Shown: one piece after another, positions 1 through 6,735 of the stretch
How positions within the stretch are numbered: position 1 is the first letter of the stretch
How the letters are laid out: every line of letters begins with the position of its first letter
Assembly (NCBI GenBank): GCA_051004015.1
Contig: JBPCKT010000074.1
Location: 1-18,218, forward strand
Direction of reading: 5' to 3'
DNA: 18,218 nt
From: SXOA01 sp051004015
GTDB taxonomy: Bacteria; Planctomycetota; Planctomycetia; Pirellulales; Pirellulaceae
The notes under the pieces: model-generated
What the model saw: the letters and a program-made list of their open reading frames with translations, nothing else
Database searches by the model: none
Told to the model about the DNA's origin: nothing
Position numbers and translations under genes: made by a program

Positions 1-2
1 AA

Positions 3-92
3 TCCCTATTGAACGGAAGACCGCGTAAACGCCTGGGTTACCTCACCCCCAAAGAAGCGCTTGCCAATGCTAGCCACGCAATGTTAACTTGA
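3..92 (+). CDS. IS30-family transposase, C-terminal fragment cut by the window edge
   Basis: The reading frame open from the left edge encodes 29 residues and stops at TGA 90-92. It contains LNGRPRKRLGYLTPKEAL, which matches the conserved C-terminal end of IS30-family DDE transposases (usual form LNxRPRKRLGYxTPxE). In such enzymes this follows the catalytic glutamate of the RNase H-like domain; the catalytic part lies outside the window. I cannot tell whether the gene is intact upstream or a remnant. No terminal inverted repeat of the element could be recognised after the stop, so the IS boundary is not placed. A contig starting inside an insertion sequence is a common assembly outcome, because multi-copy elements break assemblies. 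The family call is fairly sure despite the short length. Confidence 0.75.
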   Translation, partial: SLLNGRPRKRLGYLTPKEALANASHAMLT

Positions 93-255
93 CATCGCCT
101 TCGGGGGGTGTATGCGCGATTTTATAACCCATTTACCAGGTACTACGCCAGAATAACGCCGTATCTCTACGGAAGATATTCTTCCATTACAACCCGATTG
201 TCAAAGAGCGCACCCTCACTGGCCTCGCGCGCAGCTCCGCCGCGTATTACACTAT

Positions 256-269
256 GATACATATGTATC
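256..269. repeat. 14-bp perfect palindrome, possible operator
   Basis: GATACATATGTATC reads the same on both strands. It is AT-rich within GC-rich surroundings, as expected for a dimeric repressor site (TetR-, MarR- or PadR-like). No regulator gene is visible nearby, and it lies about 200 bp before the riboswitch, so the role is unproven. Confidence 0.3.
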
Positions 270-318
270 CTGGTCACCGTCAAGAAGGTGCAGTCAGAAT
301 GTTCCAGATTTTTTCCAG

Positions 319-358
319 AACTCAGGCAGACTCCCTGAGGGAAGACCCCGCCTGAGTT
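319..358. repeat. Nested inverted repeat upstream of the riboswitch
   Basis: The arms AACTCAGGC (319-327) and GCCTGAGTT (350-358) pair perfectly over 9 bp. Within the loop, TCCC (332-335) and GGGA (339-342) form a second small hairpin. It could be a terminator of readthrough from the IS element or a remnant of an IS end. There is no following T-run on the plus strand, so an intrinsic terminator is not well supported. Confidence 0.35.
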
Positions 359-464
359 ACCCAGTTTACGCCCCCCAGCCGCAGGTCAGAGTGCGCGTCA
401 TGAAGGCTTCGGTGCCTGGGCGAGTGCAGATTTCGCCGTAGAATAATCCCGTGGCTCTTTGGCC

Positions 465-522
465 CCGGACGAGATGCGCCGTACCCGGTTAAGACAAGAC
501 GACGCCCTGATTAGGGAGCGTC
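465..522 (+). promoter_or_regulatory. Guanidine-III (ykkC-III) riboswitch with overlapping anti-Shine-Dalgarno hairpin
   Basis: Positions 465-505 carry the class III guanidine aptamer. From memory, the crystallised Thermobifida fusca aptamer differs at only four of 41 positions, and the blocks CCGGACGAG, TGCGCCGTACCCGGT and GACAAGACG are present. P1 pairs 465-468 with 485-488. P2 pairs 476-482 with 499-505, with one C479-A502 mismatch. These interleave as an H-type pseudoknot. The 3' strand of P2 can instead pair downstream: 501-505 (GACGC) with 518-522 (GCGTC), extended by CCT 506-508 with AGG 513-515. This alternative stem buries the ribosome-binding site GGGAG (514-518), 7 nt before the gdx ATG. 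Guanidine binding should favour P2, release that site and turn translation on. The downstream gene is a guanidine exporter, which fits. The pairing is seen in the sequence; the switching direction is inferred. Confidence 0.93.
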
Positions 523-525
523 TGC

Positions 526-867
526 ATGGCGTGGTTCATTCTCATCGTGGCGGGGCTGCTTGAATCCGGCTGGGCCATTGGGTTGAAATACACGGATGGC
601 TTTCGCAAGCCGATCCCCAGCGTGCTGACCATTCTGGCGATTGCCGCGAGCATGTATTTGCTGGCCTGGTCGGCGAAGACGCTCCCCATCGGCACTGCCT
701 ATGCTGTGTGGACCGGCATCGGTGCGGCCGGCGCGGCGATTCTGGGAATATGGCTGCTCAGGGAACCGGTCAGCCCGGCGCGGATTTTCTTTCTGGTGCT
801 GCTGCTGGTCGCCATTGCCGGTTTGAAGATTACCGCGGTCGAAGCGCCTCTTGTGCCGCCTCCATAG
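526..867 (+). CDS. gdx: Guanidinium/H+ antiporter of the SMR family (Gdx, formerly SugE)
   Basis: The 113-residue protein matches Gdx/SugE small multidrug resistance transporters (usually about 105 residues). These are dual-topology dimers with four membrane helices that exchange guanidinium for protons at the inner membrane. The family's central glutamate is E13. Other binding-site residues known from Gdx-Clo are in place: W16, S42, Y59 and W62. The block LPIGTAYAVWTGIGA (53-67) is typical of the Gdx rather than the EmrE subtype. The start ATG follows GGGAG by 7 nt, and that site is controlled by the guanidine-III riboswitch directly upstream. The last residues (EAPLVPPP) form a short tail that overlaps the 3' end of hemL on the other strand by 38 bp. 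Function is supported independently by family and by riboswitch class. Confidence 0.95.
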   Translation: MAWFILIVAGLLESGWAIGLKYTDGFRKPIPSVLTILAIAASMYLLAWSAKTLPIGTAYAVWTGIGAAGAAILGIWLLREPVSPARIFFLVLLLVAIAGLKITAVEAPLVPPP

Positions 868-2113
868 TGGCGTCGATGTCCGCATCGGTATGGGCGGCGG
901 AGACGAAGAGGGCTTCATACTGGCTGCACGGCATGTAGACGCCGCTTTCCAGCAGGCCCCAGAAGTATTTGGCGAAGCGGGCGGTGTCGCACCTAGCGGC
1001 CGAGGGCCAGTCGCGCGGGGCCTGCTCGTTGAAGAACAAGGTCAACATGCTGCCGACGCGGCTGAGGCTGTGCGGCACGCCAGCGGACTTCGCGGCATCG
1101 AGCAAGCCATTTGCCAGGCGAGCGCCGAGCCGCTCCAGCTTTTCATACGGCGGGTTCTTCCGCAGTTCCTGTAGTGTGGCAATGCCGGCAGCGGTGGCGA
1201 TGGGGTTGCCGCTATTGGTGCCAGCTTGAAAAACTTTGCCCGCGGGAAGCACGTGCTGCATGATGTCCCGCCGGCCGCCGTACGCGCCGATGGGCAGGCC
1301 GCCGCCGACGATCTTTCCCAGCGTCGTGATGTCCGGCTGGATGTTGAGAAGCTCCTGAGCGCCGCCGAGGGCGACCCGAAAGCCGGTCATCACTTCGTCA
1401 CAGATGAGGAGTGCCCCGTGCTGCGAGGTTTGATTCCGCAGACTACGCAAGAATTCCGGCGAGGGAATTACGACTCCCATATTTCCCACCACCGGCTCAA
1501 AAATTACACCGGCGATGCGTGAACCGTGCTTGGAAAAGGCTTCTTCCAGACCAGCCACGTCGTTGTACTGCAAAATGAGCGTGTCCTTAGTCGTCCCCGC
1601 AGTGACTCCCGGCGAATTGGGGACGCCCAGCGTGGCCGCGCTGCTGCCCGCGGCGACCAGCAGGCTATCGACATGGCCGTGGTAGTTGCCGGCGAACTTG
1701 ATGATGACATCCCGCCCGGTAAAGCCGCGGGCGAGGCGGATTGCGCTCATCGTCGCCTCCGTGCCGCTGCTGACCAGGCGGACCATCTCGATGCTCGGCA
1801 CGCAGGCCGAAATCAGCTCCGCCAGTTCATTTTCCGCCCGGGTCGGCGCTCCAAAACTGAACCCGTTGTCAGCCGCCTTTTTCACCGCCTCGACGACCGC
1901 CGGGTGCTGATGCCCCAGGATCATCGGCCCCCAGGCTCCGACGTAGTCGATGTAGCGGTTCCCATCGACATCGAACAGGTAAGCTCCTGCCGCTCGCTCA
2001 AAAACCACCGGCTCCCCCCCGACGCCGCCGAATGCTCGGGCAGGGCTATTCACGCCGCCGGGCATCAGTTGCTGGGCGCGGGAGAAGATGGCGTGACTCT
2101 GGTCGTGGAGCAT
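830..2113 (-). CDS. hemL: Glutamate-1-semialdehyde 2,1-aminomutase
   Basis: This 427-residue protein is a class III PLP-dependent aminotransferase-fold enzyme of normal length. It converts glutamate-1-semialdehyde to 5-aminolevulinate in the cytoplasm, the second step of the C5 route to heme and other tetrapyrroles. The opening (SHAIFSRAQQLMPGGVNSPARAF), the SSGTEATMSAIRLARG phosphate-binding region, CDEVMTGFR, and TTLGKIVGGGLPIGAYGG with the PLP-binding lysine K267 are all typical. The segment QAGTNSGNP replaces the usual QAGTLSGNP, a mild change. The ATG at 2113-2111 is preceded by GGGAGAGGG, which serves as a strong ribosome site but also forms one arm of a palindrome (2120-2140). No hemA is present, so the gene stands alone. 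Its 3' end overlaps gdx tail to tail. Confidence 0.97.
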   Translation of the reverse strand: MLHDQSHAIFSRAQQLMPGGVNSPARAFGGVGGEPVVFERAAGAYLFDVDGNRYIDYVGAWGPMILGHQHPAVVEAVKKAADNGFSFGAPTRAENELAELISACVPSIEMVRLVSSGTEATMSAIRLARGFTGRDVIIKFAGNYHGHVDSLLVAAGSSAATLGVPNSPGVTAGTTKDTLILQYNDVAGLEEAFSKHGSRIAGVIFEPVVGNMGVVIPSPEFLRSLRNQTSQHGALLICDEVMTGFRVALGGAQELLNIQPDITTLGKIVGGGLPIGAYGGRRDIMQHVLPAGKVFQAGTNSGNPIATAAGIATLQELRKNPPYEKLERLGARLANGLLDAAKSAGVPHSLSRVGSMLTLFFNEQAPRDWPSAARCDTARFAKYFWGLLESGVYMPCSQYEALFVSAAHTDADIDATMEAAQEALRPR

Positions 2114-2119
2114 CGCTTT

Positions 2120-2140
2120 CCCTCTCCCTTGGGGAGAGGG
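2120..2140. repeat. Palindrome in the hemL leader, dispersed-repeat type
   Basis: CCCTCTCCC (2120-2128) and GGGAGAGGG (2132-2140) form a perfect 9-bp stem with a 3-nt loop, followed by CCGGGGTTAGGG. This resembles a short palindrome scattered in many GC-rich bacterial genomes. On the minus strand the hemL-proximal arm is also the best Shine-Dalgarno sequence, 6 nt from the ATG, so the hairpin may limit hemL translation. Confidence 0.6.
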
Positions 2141-2190
2141 CCGGGGTTAGGGTATCGACGAACTTGCCAGATTTCTTGACTTCTGGCCGA

Positions 2191-2604
2191 CTACGGAAAC
2201 AAAATCGTGAATCCTTCTTGGGTGAAATGATGGTCGTTCGTCAACACTTCCGAAATGCCCAGTGCCCGCAGGGCGATCATCGAGCGGCAGTCGGTCAGGC
2301 TATACTTCTTGTCCAGCCGGGATTCGTAGAACGCCAGCGCGGCATGGAAATCCACACTGTTCTGGGGCAGCACCCGGATCGAAGCGTCGGAGAGAGTGTC
2401 GCGAACCAACTCGGCGGCGGCGGCGCGCGCTGCCGAACCGCTCGCCGCGAACCATGTCAGCACTTCGCCAAGAATCTCCTCCGTCGTAATGAAGCGGGCG
2501 CTAAGACTCCGGCGCTCCCACGTCACAACTCGGGCGTGAAAAGTATCTCGCGGATTCGCCAGAGCAATCCAATAAAAGCTGTCCGCGAAGTAAACGCCGG
2601 CCAT
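2191..2604 (-). CDS. PIN-domain ribonuclease toxin (VapC-like)
   Basis: The 137-residue protein has the whole PIN-domain pattern: D8 (YFADSFYWIAL), E47 (TTEEILGEVLTWF), D105 (YSLTDCRSMIAL) and D124 (EVLTNDHHF). These four acidic residues form the Mg2+-dependent RNase site. The family length is about 130-140 residues and the protein appears intact. It lies 6 bp after the upstream gene for a small AF2212-like (DUF104) protein, the usual antitoxin-then-toxin order of type II modules. The RNA target cannot be read from sequence; VapC toxins usually cut tRNA or rRNA. I give no gene symbol because the antitoxin is not VapB-like. Confidence 0.88.
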   Translation of the reverse strand: MAGVYFADSFYWIALANPRDTFHARVVTWERRSLSARFITTEEILGEVLTWFAASGSAARAAAAELVRDTLSDASIRVLPQNSVDFHAALAFYESRLDKKYSLTDCRSMIALRALGISEVLTNDHHFTQEGFTILFP

Positions 2605-2610
2605 CCCTGG

Positions 2611-2898
2611 TTACTCCGGGCGTTTCGGCGTGCCGTAGATGTAATGATCATGCTGCGAGGCGCCATCGACGGGCAACGAGTCGAGCACTTCCGGCGGCAG
2701 CGCGTGAGCCCGCGCCACGATTCGCTCCGCCAGCGAAGGCTGTCTTGGCTCGCCAGCCGTCGAACCGGTTGGGATATCAGTCCTCCGTTCGTCTTGCGGC
2801 TCGACCGTCACCCGTACCCTTTCATGCTCATGCAGCGGCAGCGGCTGGGCCGGTACTAGAACTCCCCCTTCGTAGGTGGCGTCAATGGTAATGGTCAT
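2611..2898 (-). CDS. AF2212-like (DUF104) antitoxin partner of the PIN toxin
   Basis: The 95-residue protein starts MTITIDATYEGGVLVPAQPL followed by HEHERVRVTVEP. This is the short beta-rich pattern (YExGVLxPxxPLxLxExxRVxVxV) of the AF2212-like family, known as antitoxin partners of PIN-domain toxins. After residue 38 there is a charged, probably flexible part and a helix around LAERIVARAHALPPEVLDSLP (56-76) that could wrap the toxin. The ATG is preceded by GAGGAG at about 9 nt. It lies immediately upstream of the PIN toxin and is presumably co-transcribed and autoregulating, though no clear operator is visible in the short leader. Confidence 0.78.
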   Translation of the reverse strand: MTITIDATYEGGVLVPAQPLPLHEHERVRVTVEPQDERRTDIPTGSTAGEPRQPSLAERIVARAHALPPEVLDSLPVDGASQHDHYIYGTPKRPE

Positions 2899-3165
2899 CG
2901 GATGGGTCTCCTCGGGGGGCGTCCGGCATTATTCTAACACACCTCCCGACGCCCGGCTCCCCGCAGAACCTGGCAAGATAGGCAAAGACGCACCTCCATT
3001 TTCTGTAACCCCGCCGTAACAACCCACTTCCAGCGCTTGGCAAGAGCCGCCTGGAAGCGGAAACTTACTCTTAGGGGGAAACACAAGCCGGGGTAAGGCC
3101 GTCTTACTTTCGGCAGCCGCGGCAAACGGCATCTAGGGGTTCGTACAAACTTCGCGAGGTGGGTT

Positions 3166-5532
3166 ATGAAACGGGCTATGGCAAGCATCGGGTCGTTTCT
3201 GGCAATTCTCCTTTTAGCGGTGGCAGGCACACCGGCATTGGGCCAGGGGGTGCTCATCATCCATCACTGGCCGCATCCGGTTCCGCTGCCGCGGCCCATT
3301 CCGCGGCCCACGCCGCCGCCGGTCTCCTACAAGATCAAGGAGCTGGCCTACCAGGCCAAGATCAAGGACCAGGTGGCCCAGGTGCAGGTTTCGCAGTCCT
3401 TCGTGAACACCGGCAGCGCCCAGATGGAGGTCAGCTTCGTCTTTCCGCTGCCGTATGACGGAGCGATTGACCGGATGACCTTCATGGTCGACGGCAAGGA
3501 ATATGACGCCAAGCTGCTGCCGGCGAAGGAAGCCCGCACGATCTACGAAGGCTATGTCCGCCGCAACCAGGATCCCGCCCTGCTGGAATGGGTCGGTTAC
3601 GGCATGTTCCAAACCAGCGTCTTTCCCGTTCCTGCGGGCGCGGAGAGAAAAGTGACGCTCAAGTTCAGCCAGCTCTTGCGAAAGAGCGGTCAGCTCACGG
3701 ACCTAGTGATACCGCTATCGACCGCCAAGTACAGCTCGACGCCGGTCGAGAAGATTTCCATCGATGCCTCGATTGAAAGCTCGGCCGACATGAAGAGCGT
3801 CTACAGCCCGTCGCACGCCATCAACGTGCAGCGGCCGGACGGCAAGCACGCAATTGTGAAGTATGAGGTGACCAACCAGATTCCGACGAGCGATTTCCGC
3901 TTGCTCTACGACACCAACGACGGCTCCTTGGGGGCCAGCGTCATCAGCTATCGCCCGGAAGGAAATGACGACGGCTTCTTCCTGCTCCTCGCCAGCCCCG
4001 AGGTGAAGGCGATGAACAATGAACGCAGCGCCAAGACGCTGATCATCGTCGTGGACCGTTCGGGAAGCATGAGCGGCAAGAAGATTGAGCAGGCCAAAGA
4101 TGCCCTCAAGGTTGTCCTCAACAATCTGCGGCAAGGAGACACTTTCAACATCGTCGCCTACGACAGCGCTGTCGAGTCGTTCAAACCCGAGCTGCAGAAA
4201 TACGATGATGAGTCACGCAAGGCGGCCCTCGCGTTCGTCGACGGCATCTACGCTGGCGGCAGCACGAATATCGACGGGGCGATGACGACGGCGCTGGCGA
4301 TGATTAAGGACGACACGCGGCCCAACTACGTCCTGTTCCTCACCGATGGCCTGCCGACTGCGGGCGAAACGAACGAGGCCAAAATTGCCCAGAACGCCAA
4401 GCAGAACAACAAGATCCGCAGTCGCATCATCACCTTCGGCGTCGGCTATGACGTCAACAGCCGCCTGTTGGACCGGGTCGCCCGGGAAAACTACGGCCAG
4501 AGCGACTACGTGCGGCCCGATGAGAACATCGAATCCTCGGTCGGCCGTCTCTCCAGCAAGATCAGCAGCCCGGTGATGACGCACGTGAGCGTGAAGGTGG
4601 ACGTGGACGCAATGACCGACAGCGGCGCTCCCTCCATCAACCGGATGTACCCAAAGGAAGTCTACGACATTTTCGCCGGAGACCAGATGGTCATCGTCGG
4701 CCGCTATAAGAAGGCCGGCGGAGCGAAAGTGACGATCACGGGAAAAATTGGCAACGAGGAGAAGAAGTTCGACTTCCCTGCTTCGCTGATCGAAAAGAGC
4801 AATGACCAGTCCTTCGCCTTCGTCGAGAAGCTCTGGGCGATGCGGCGGATTGGCGAGATCATCGACGAAATGGACCTCAAGGGAAAAAATGACGAGCTGG
4901 TGAAGGAGCTGGTCACGCTCTCAACGAAGCACGGCATCCTCACGCCCTATACTTCGTTCCTGGCGGATGAGAACGCCAGGCCGTCACAACTGGCCTCGTC
5001 CAGCTTTGGCGCGAACGTGGAAGCGACGCGGCGCAACCTAGACCGGCTCTCCGCAGCCGAAGGGAAAGAGGGCGTTGCCCAGCGCGGCGCTAAGTTCGAC
5101 TTGCAATCGGCCAAGCAAGCCCAGTCCGGCGGCGCAGCGGGCTTTGGCGGAGGAGGCAAGGGCGAGGGAGGCCTTCCAGGACTGCCGGGGGCTTCGGCTC
5201 CCAAGGCAGGCGTGGATGGCCGACTGGGGGGTTATAGTGGCGCGAGATTCCGCGACATTGACAGCGATAAGGAAGTCGCCGCCGGAGACGCGGTGCAGAA
5301 CGTCGGCAACGAGACGCTCTACAAGCGGGGCCGCACGCTCTACGCCGCCAACGCCCAGGAAGTCGATCCCGACAAGGATGACGCCAAGATCAAGCGCGTG
5401 AAGCGGTTCACCGACGAATACTTCGCCCTGGTCAAGGCCAACAGTTCCAGCGAGAACGCCCTCCTCGCCCGCCAGCAAGAAGGGGACGAGCTGATCGTCA
5501 AGCTCCGCGGTCAGGTCTACCGGATTGATTAG
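3166..5532 (+). CDS. Exported VIT and von Willebrand factor A domain protein
   Basis: The 788-residue protein starts with a signal peptide (hydrophobic to about residue 26, likely cleavage after ALG). A Pro-rich stretch follows (about 33-53). Next comes a VIT domain (about 55-180) with the family-typical VSFVFPLPYDGAIDRMTF. A VWA domain (about 290-460) has a complete metal-ion-dependent adhesion site: D297, S299, S301 (DRSGSMS), T367 (GGSTN) and D394 (LTDG). A linking region to about 600 precedes a low-complexity charged part and a Gly-rich linker (about 655-685). The C-terminal block (about 711-788, LYKRGRTLYAAN to KLRGQVYRID) recurs in planctomycete VIT-VWA proteins as I recall. Such proteins probably act in the periplasm or on the envelope in metal-dependent protein binding; the ligand is unknown. 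GAGGTG 5 nt before the ATG supports the start. The next gene begins 9 bp after the stop. Confidence 0.92.
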   Translation: MKRAMASIGSFLAILLLAVAGTPALGQGVLIIHHWPHPVPLPRPIPRPTPPPVSYKIKELAYQAKIKDQVAQVQVSQSFVNTGSAQMEVSFVFPLPYDGAIDRMTFMVDGKEYDAKLLPAKEARTIYEGYVRRNQDPALLEWVGYGMFQTSVFPVPAGAERKVTLKFSQLLRKSGQLTDLVIPLSTAKYSSTPVEKISIDASIESSADMKSVYSPSHAINVQRPDGKHAIVKYEVTNQIPTSDFRLLYDTNDGSLGASVISYRPEGNDDGFFLLLASPEVKAMNNERSAKTLIIVVDRSGSMSGKKIEQAKDALKVVLNNLRQGDTFNIVAYDSAVESFKPELQKYDDESRKAALAFVDGIYAGGSTNIDGAMTTALAMIKDDTRPNYVLFLTDGLPTAGETNEAKIAQNAKQNNKIRSRIITFGVGYDVNSRLLDRVARENYGQSDYVRPDENIESSVGRLSSKISSPVMTHVSVKVDVDAMTDSGAPSINRMYPKEVYDIFAGDQMVIVGRYKKAGGAKVTITGKIGNEEKKFDFPASLIEKSNDQSFAFVEKLWAMRRIGEIIDEMDLKGKNDELVKELVTLSTKHGILTPYTSFLADENARPSQLASSSFGANVEATRRNLDRLSAAEGKEGVAQRGAKFDLQSAKQAQSGGAAGFGGGGKGEGGLPGLPGASAPKAGVDGRLGGYSGARFRDIDSDKEVAAGDAVQNVGNETLYKRGRTLYAANAQEVDPDKDDAKIKRVKRFTDEYFALVKANSSSENALLARQQEGDELIVKLRGQVYRID

Positions 5533-5541
5533 AATGGCAGA

Positions 5542-6534
5542 ATGGCTGCCGAAATCTCCATCGCCCCAGTCCTGGAACATTATCCAGGACTGGGGCCGAT
5601 TCGCCGCGTTCACTCCCTCGCCAATGCCGGCGGCTTCAGCGGGTCAATGCTCTGGCGGCTGGAACGGGAAGCGGGCGACCTCTGCATGCGGCGCTGGCCG
5701 AAGGAACATCCGTCCGAAGAGCGGCTGGCGTTCATTCATGGCGTGCTGCGAACGCTTGGTCAGAGCGGCCTGAACTTCATTCCCGCTCCGTACTTTACCC
5801 GCGATGACAGGACATTTCTTTCGCATGGCGGAAATCTCTGGGAACTTGCGCCCTGGATGCCAGGCAAAGCCGACTTCCGCGAAAATCCGTCGCGTCCTCG
5901 GCTGACGAGTGTGATGCACGTGCTGGCGGGAATTCATCGTGAGACGCAAGCCTTCTCTCCGCCGATCCATCAGGTCTGCCCGACTCTGCTTTCCCGCCGC
6001 GAGCAATTGCATCGCCTCTTAAATGGCGGAGCCGACCAACTGACGGGTGCCGTCGACCGGCATGGGGACAGTGAACTTCAGACACGCGGCCGGCGTTTGT
6101 TGGCGTATTTTCTCCAGAGGGCTCCGGTGGTCGCGTCGTCCTTGGAATCGCTACAAAGTACTCGGGTCCCGCTCTTCCCCGTCATCCGCGACCTCTGGCA
6201 CGACCACGTTCTCTTTGTCGGCGACGAAGTCACTGGCATCGTCGATTTCGGGGCGATGCGGGTCGATTCCGCCGCCTGCGATCTCTCTCGCCTCCTCGGC
6301 AGTCTGGTGGGAAATGACCGGGACACTTGGGAATTCACCCGTCTCGTTTACAACTCGACCCGTCCACTTTACGCGGATGAATGGAAGCTGGCGCAAGCAC
6401 TCGATGAGGCGAACGTGATTCTCGGCGGCCTCAACTGGCTGGATTGGATTTGCGTTCAGGGGCGGATTTTTGAAGACTACGCCGCCATTTTCGCGCGCCT
6501 CGACGATTACCTTGCGCGACTCGAGGAAAGGTAA
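5542..6534 (+). CDS. APH-family phosphotransferase (protein-kinase-like fold), substrate unknown
   Basis: The 330-residue protein resembles the aminoglycoside phosphotransferase/choline kinase superfamily. The catalytic loop reads RDLWHDHVLF with the proposed base D217, and the metal-binding motif is VDFG (234-237, D235). The N-terminal lobe has a FSGSMLWRLE-type nucleotide loop (about 32-41), LCMRRWP as the lysine-like strand, and a WELAPWMPG hinge. In classical members the loop is HxDxxxxN; here the asparagine position is H222 and the first histidine is absent. Family members phosphorylate small molecules or act in unassigned roles, so no resistance function is implied. The ATG lies 9 bp after the VIT-VWA stop without a clear Shine-Dalgarno, suggesting co-transcription. 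A strong hairpin (5563-5596) lies within codons 8-19. Confidence 0.8.
   Translation: MAAEISIAPVLEHYPGLGPIRRVHSLANAGGFSGSMLWRLEREAGDLCMRRWPKEHPSEERLAFIHGVLRTLGQSGLNFIPAPYFTRDDRTFLSHGGNLWELAPWMPGKADFRENPSRPRLTSVMHVLAGIHRETQAFSPPIHQVCPTLLSRREQLHRLLNGGADQLTGAVDRHGDSELQTRGRRLLAYFLQRAPVVASSLESLQSTRVPLFPVIRDLWHDHVLFVGDEVTGIVDFGAMRVDSAACDLSRLLGSLVGNDRDTWEFTRLVYNSTRPLYADEWKLAQALDEANVILGGLNWLDWICVQGRIFEDYAAIFARLDDYLARLEER
5563..5596. repeat. Perfect 14-bp hairpin at the start of the phosphotransferase gene
   Basis: GCCCCAGTCCTGGA (5563-5576) and TCCAGGACTGGGGC (5583-5596) are perfect inverted repeats around a 6-nt loop. It starts 30 bp after the VIT-VWA stop and 21 bp into the next gene. It could pause or attenuate transcription or limit translation. 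No T-run follows, so it is not a standard terminator. It encodes APVLEHYPGLGP, so part of the symmetry may be coincidence with coding. Confidence 0.6.
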
Positions 6535-6608
6535 CCACGAAGACACAAAGACACCAAGAAAACCAACACATTCTTGGCATTTCTTCGTGCCTTGGTGTCT
6601 TCGTGGTT
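6533..6608. repeat. Long imperfect inverted repeat after the phosphotransferase gene
   Basis: AACCACGAAGACAC (6533-6546) pairs with GTGTCTTCGTGGTT (6595-6608). A second offset set, ACACCAAG and CTTGGTGT, lies inside the arms. The left arm overlaps the TAA stop. The motif (AACCACGAAGACAC with related ACACCAAG units) is of a widely dispersed palindromic type in planctomycete and other environmental genomes, from memory. It may act as a bidirectional transcription end. Confidence 0.65.
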
Positions 6609-6735
6609 CACCCCCTTCTTGCCTTGAACCATTGTATCGCCAGCTTGATTCCCGCCCTTCCCACCGCGACAATGCCCGCTGGTATTATCTCTTCGCCTTT
6701 TGAAATCCAACCTCATCCCGTCCAGGAGAATCCTC

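Larger units (their letters stand above)
93..464. other. Gene-free stretch between IS fragment and riboswitch
   Basis: About 370 bp without a credible coding frame. It should contain the right end of the IS element, the flanking DNA and the promoter of the riboswitch-gdx transcript. Visible structure is a 14-bp perfect palindrome at 256-269 and a nested inverted repeat at 319-358, both listed separately. A possible -10 box (TAGAAT, 439-444) lies about 20 bp before the aptamer but lacks a good -35, so no promoter is claimed. No tRNA or rRNA is seen. Confidence 0.5.

Noticed and set aside
2032..2859. 275-residue plus-strand frame across the toxin-antitoxin pair
   Set aside because: It crosses the hemL start, the PIN toxin and the antitoxin, all supported by motifs on the minus strand.
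5542..6534. Aminoglycoside resistance gene
   Set aside because: The fold belongs to the APH superfamily but the catalytic loop is changed and no mobile context is present, so resistance cannot be claimed.
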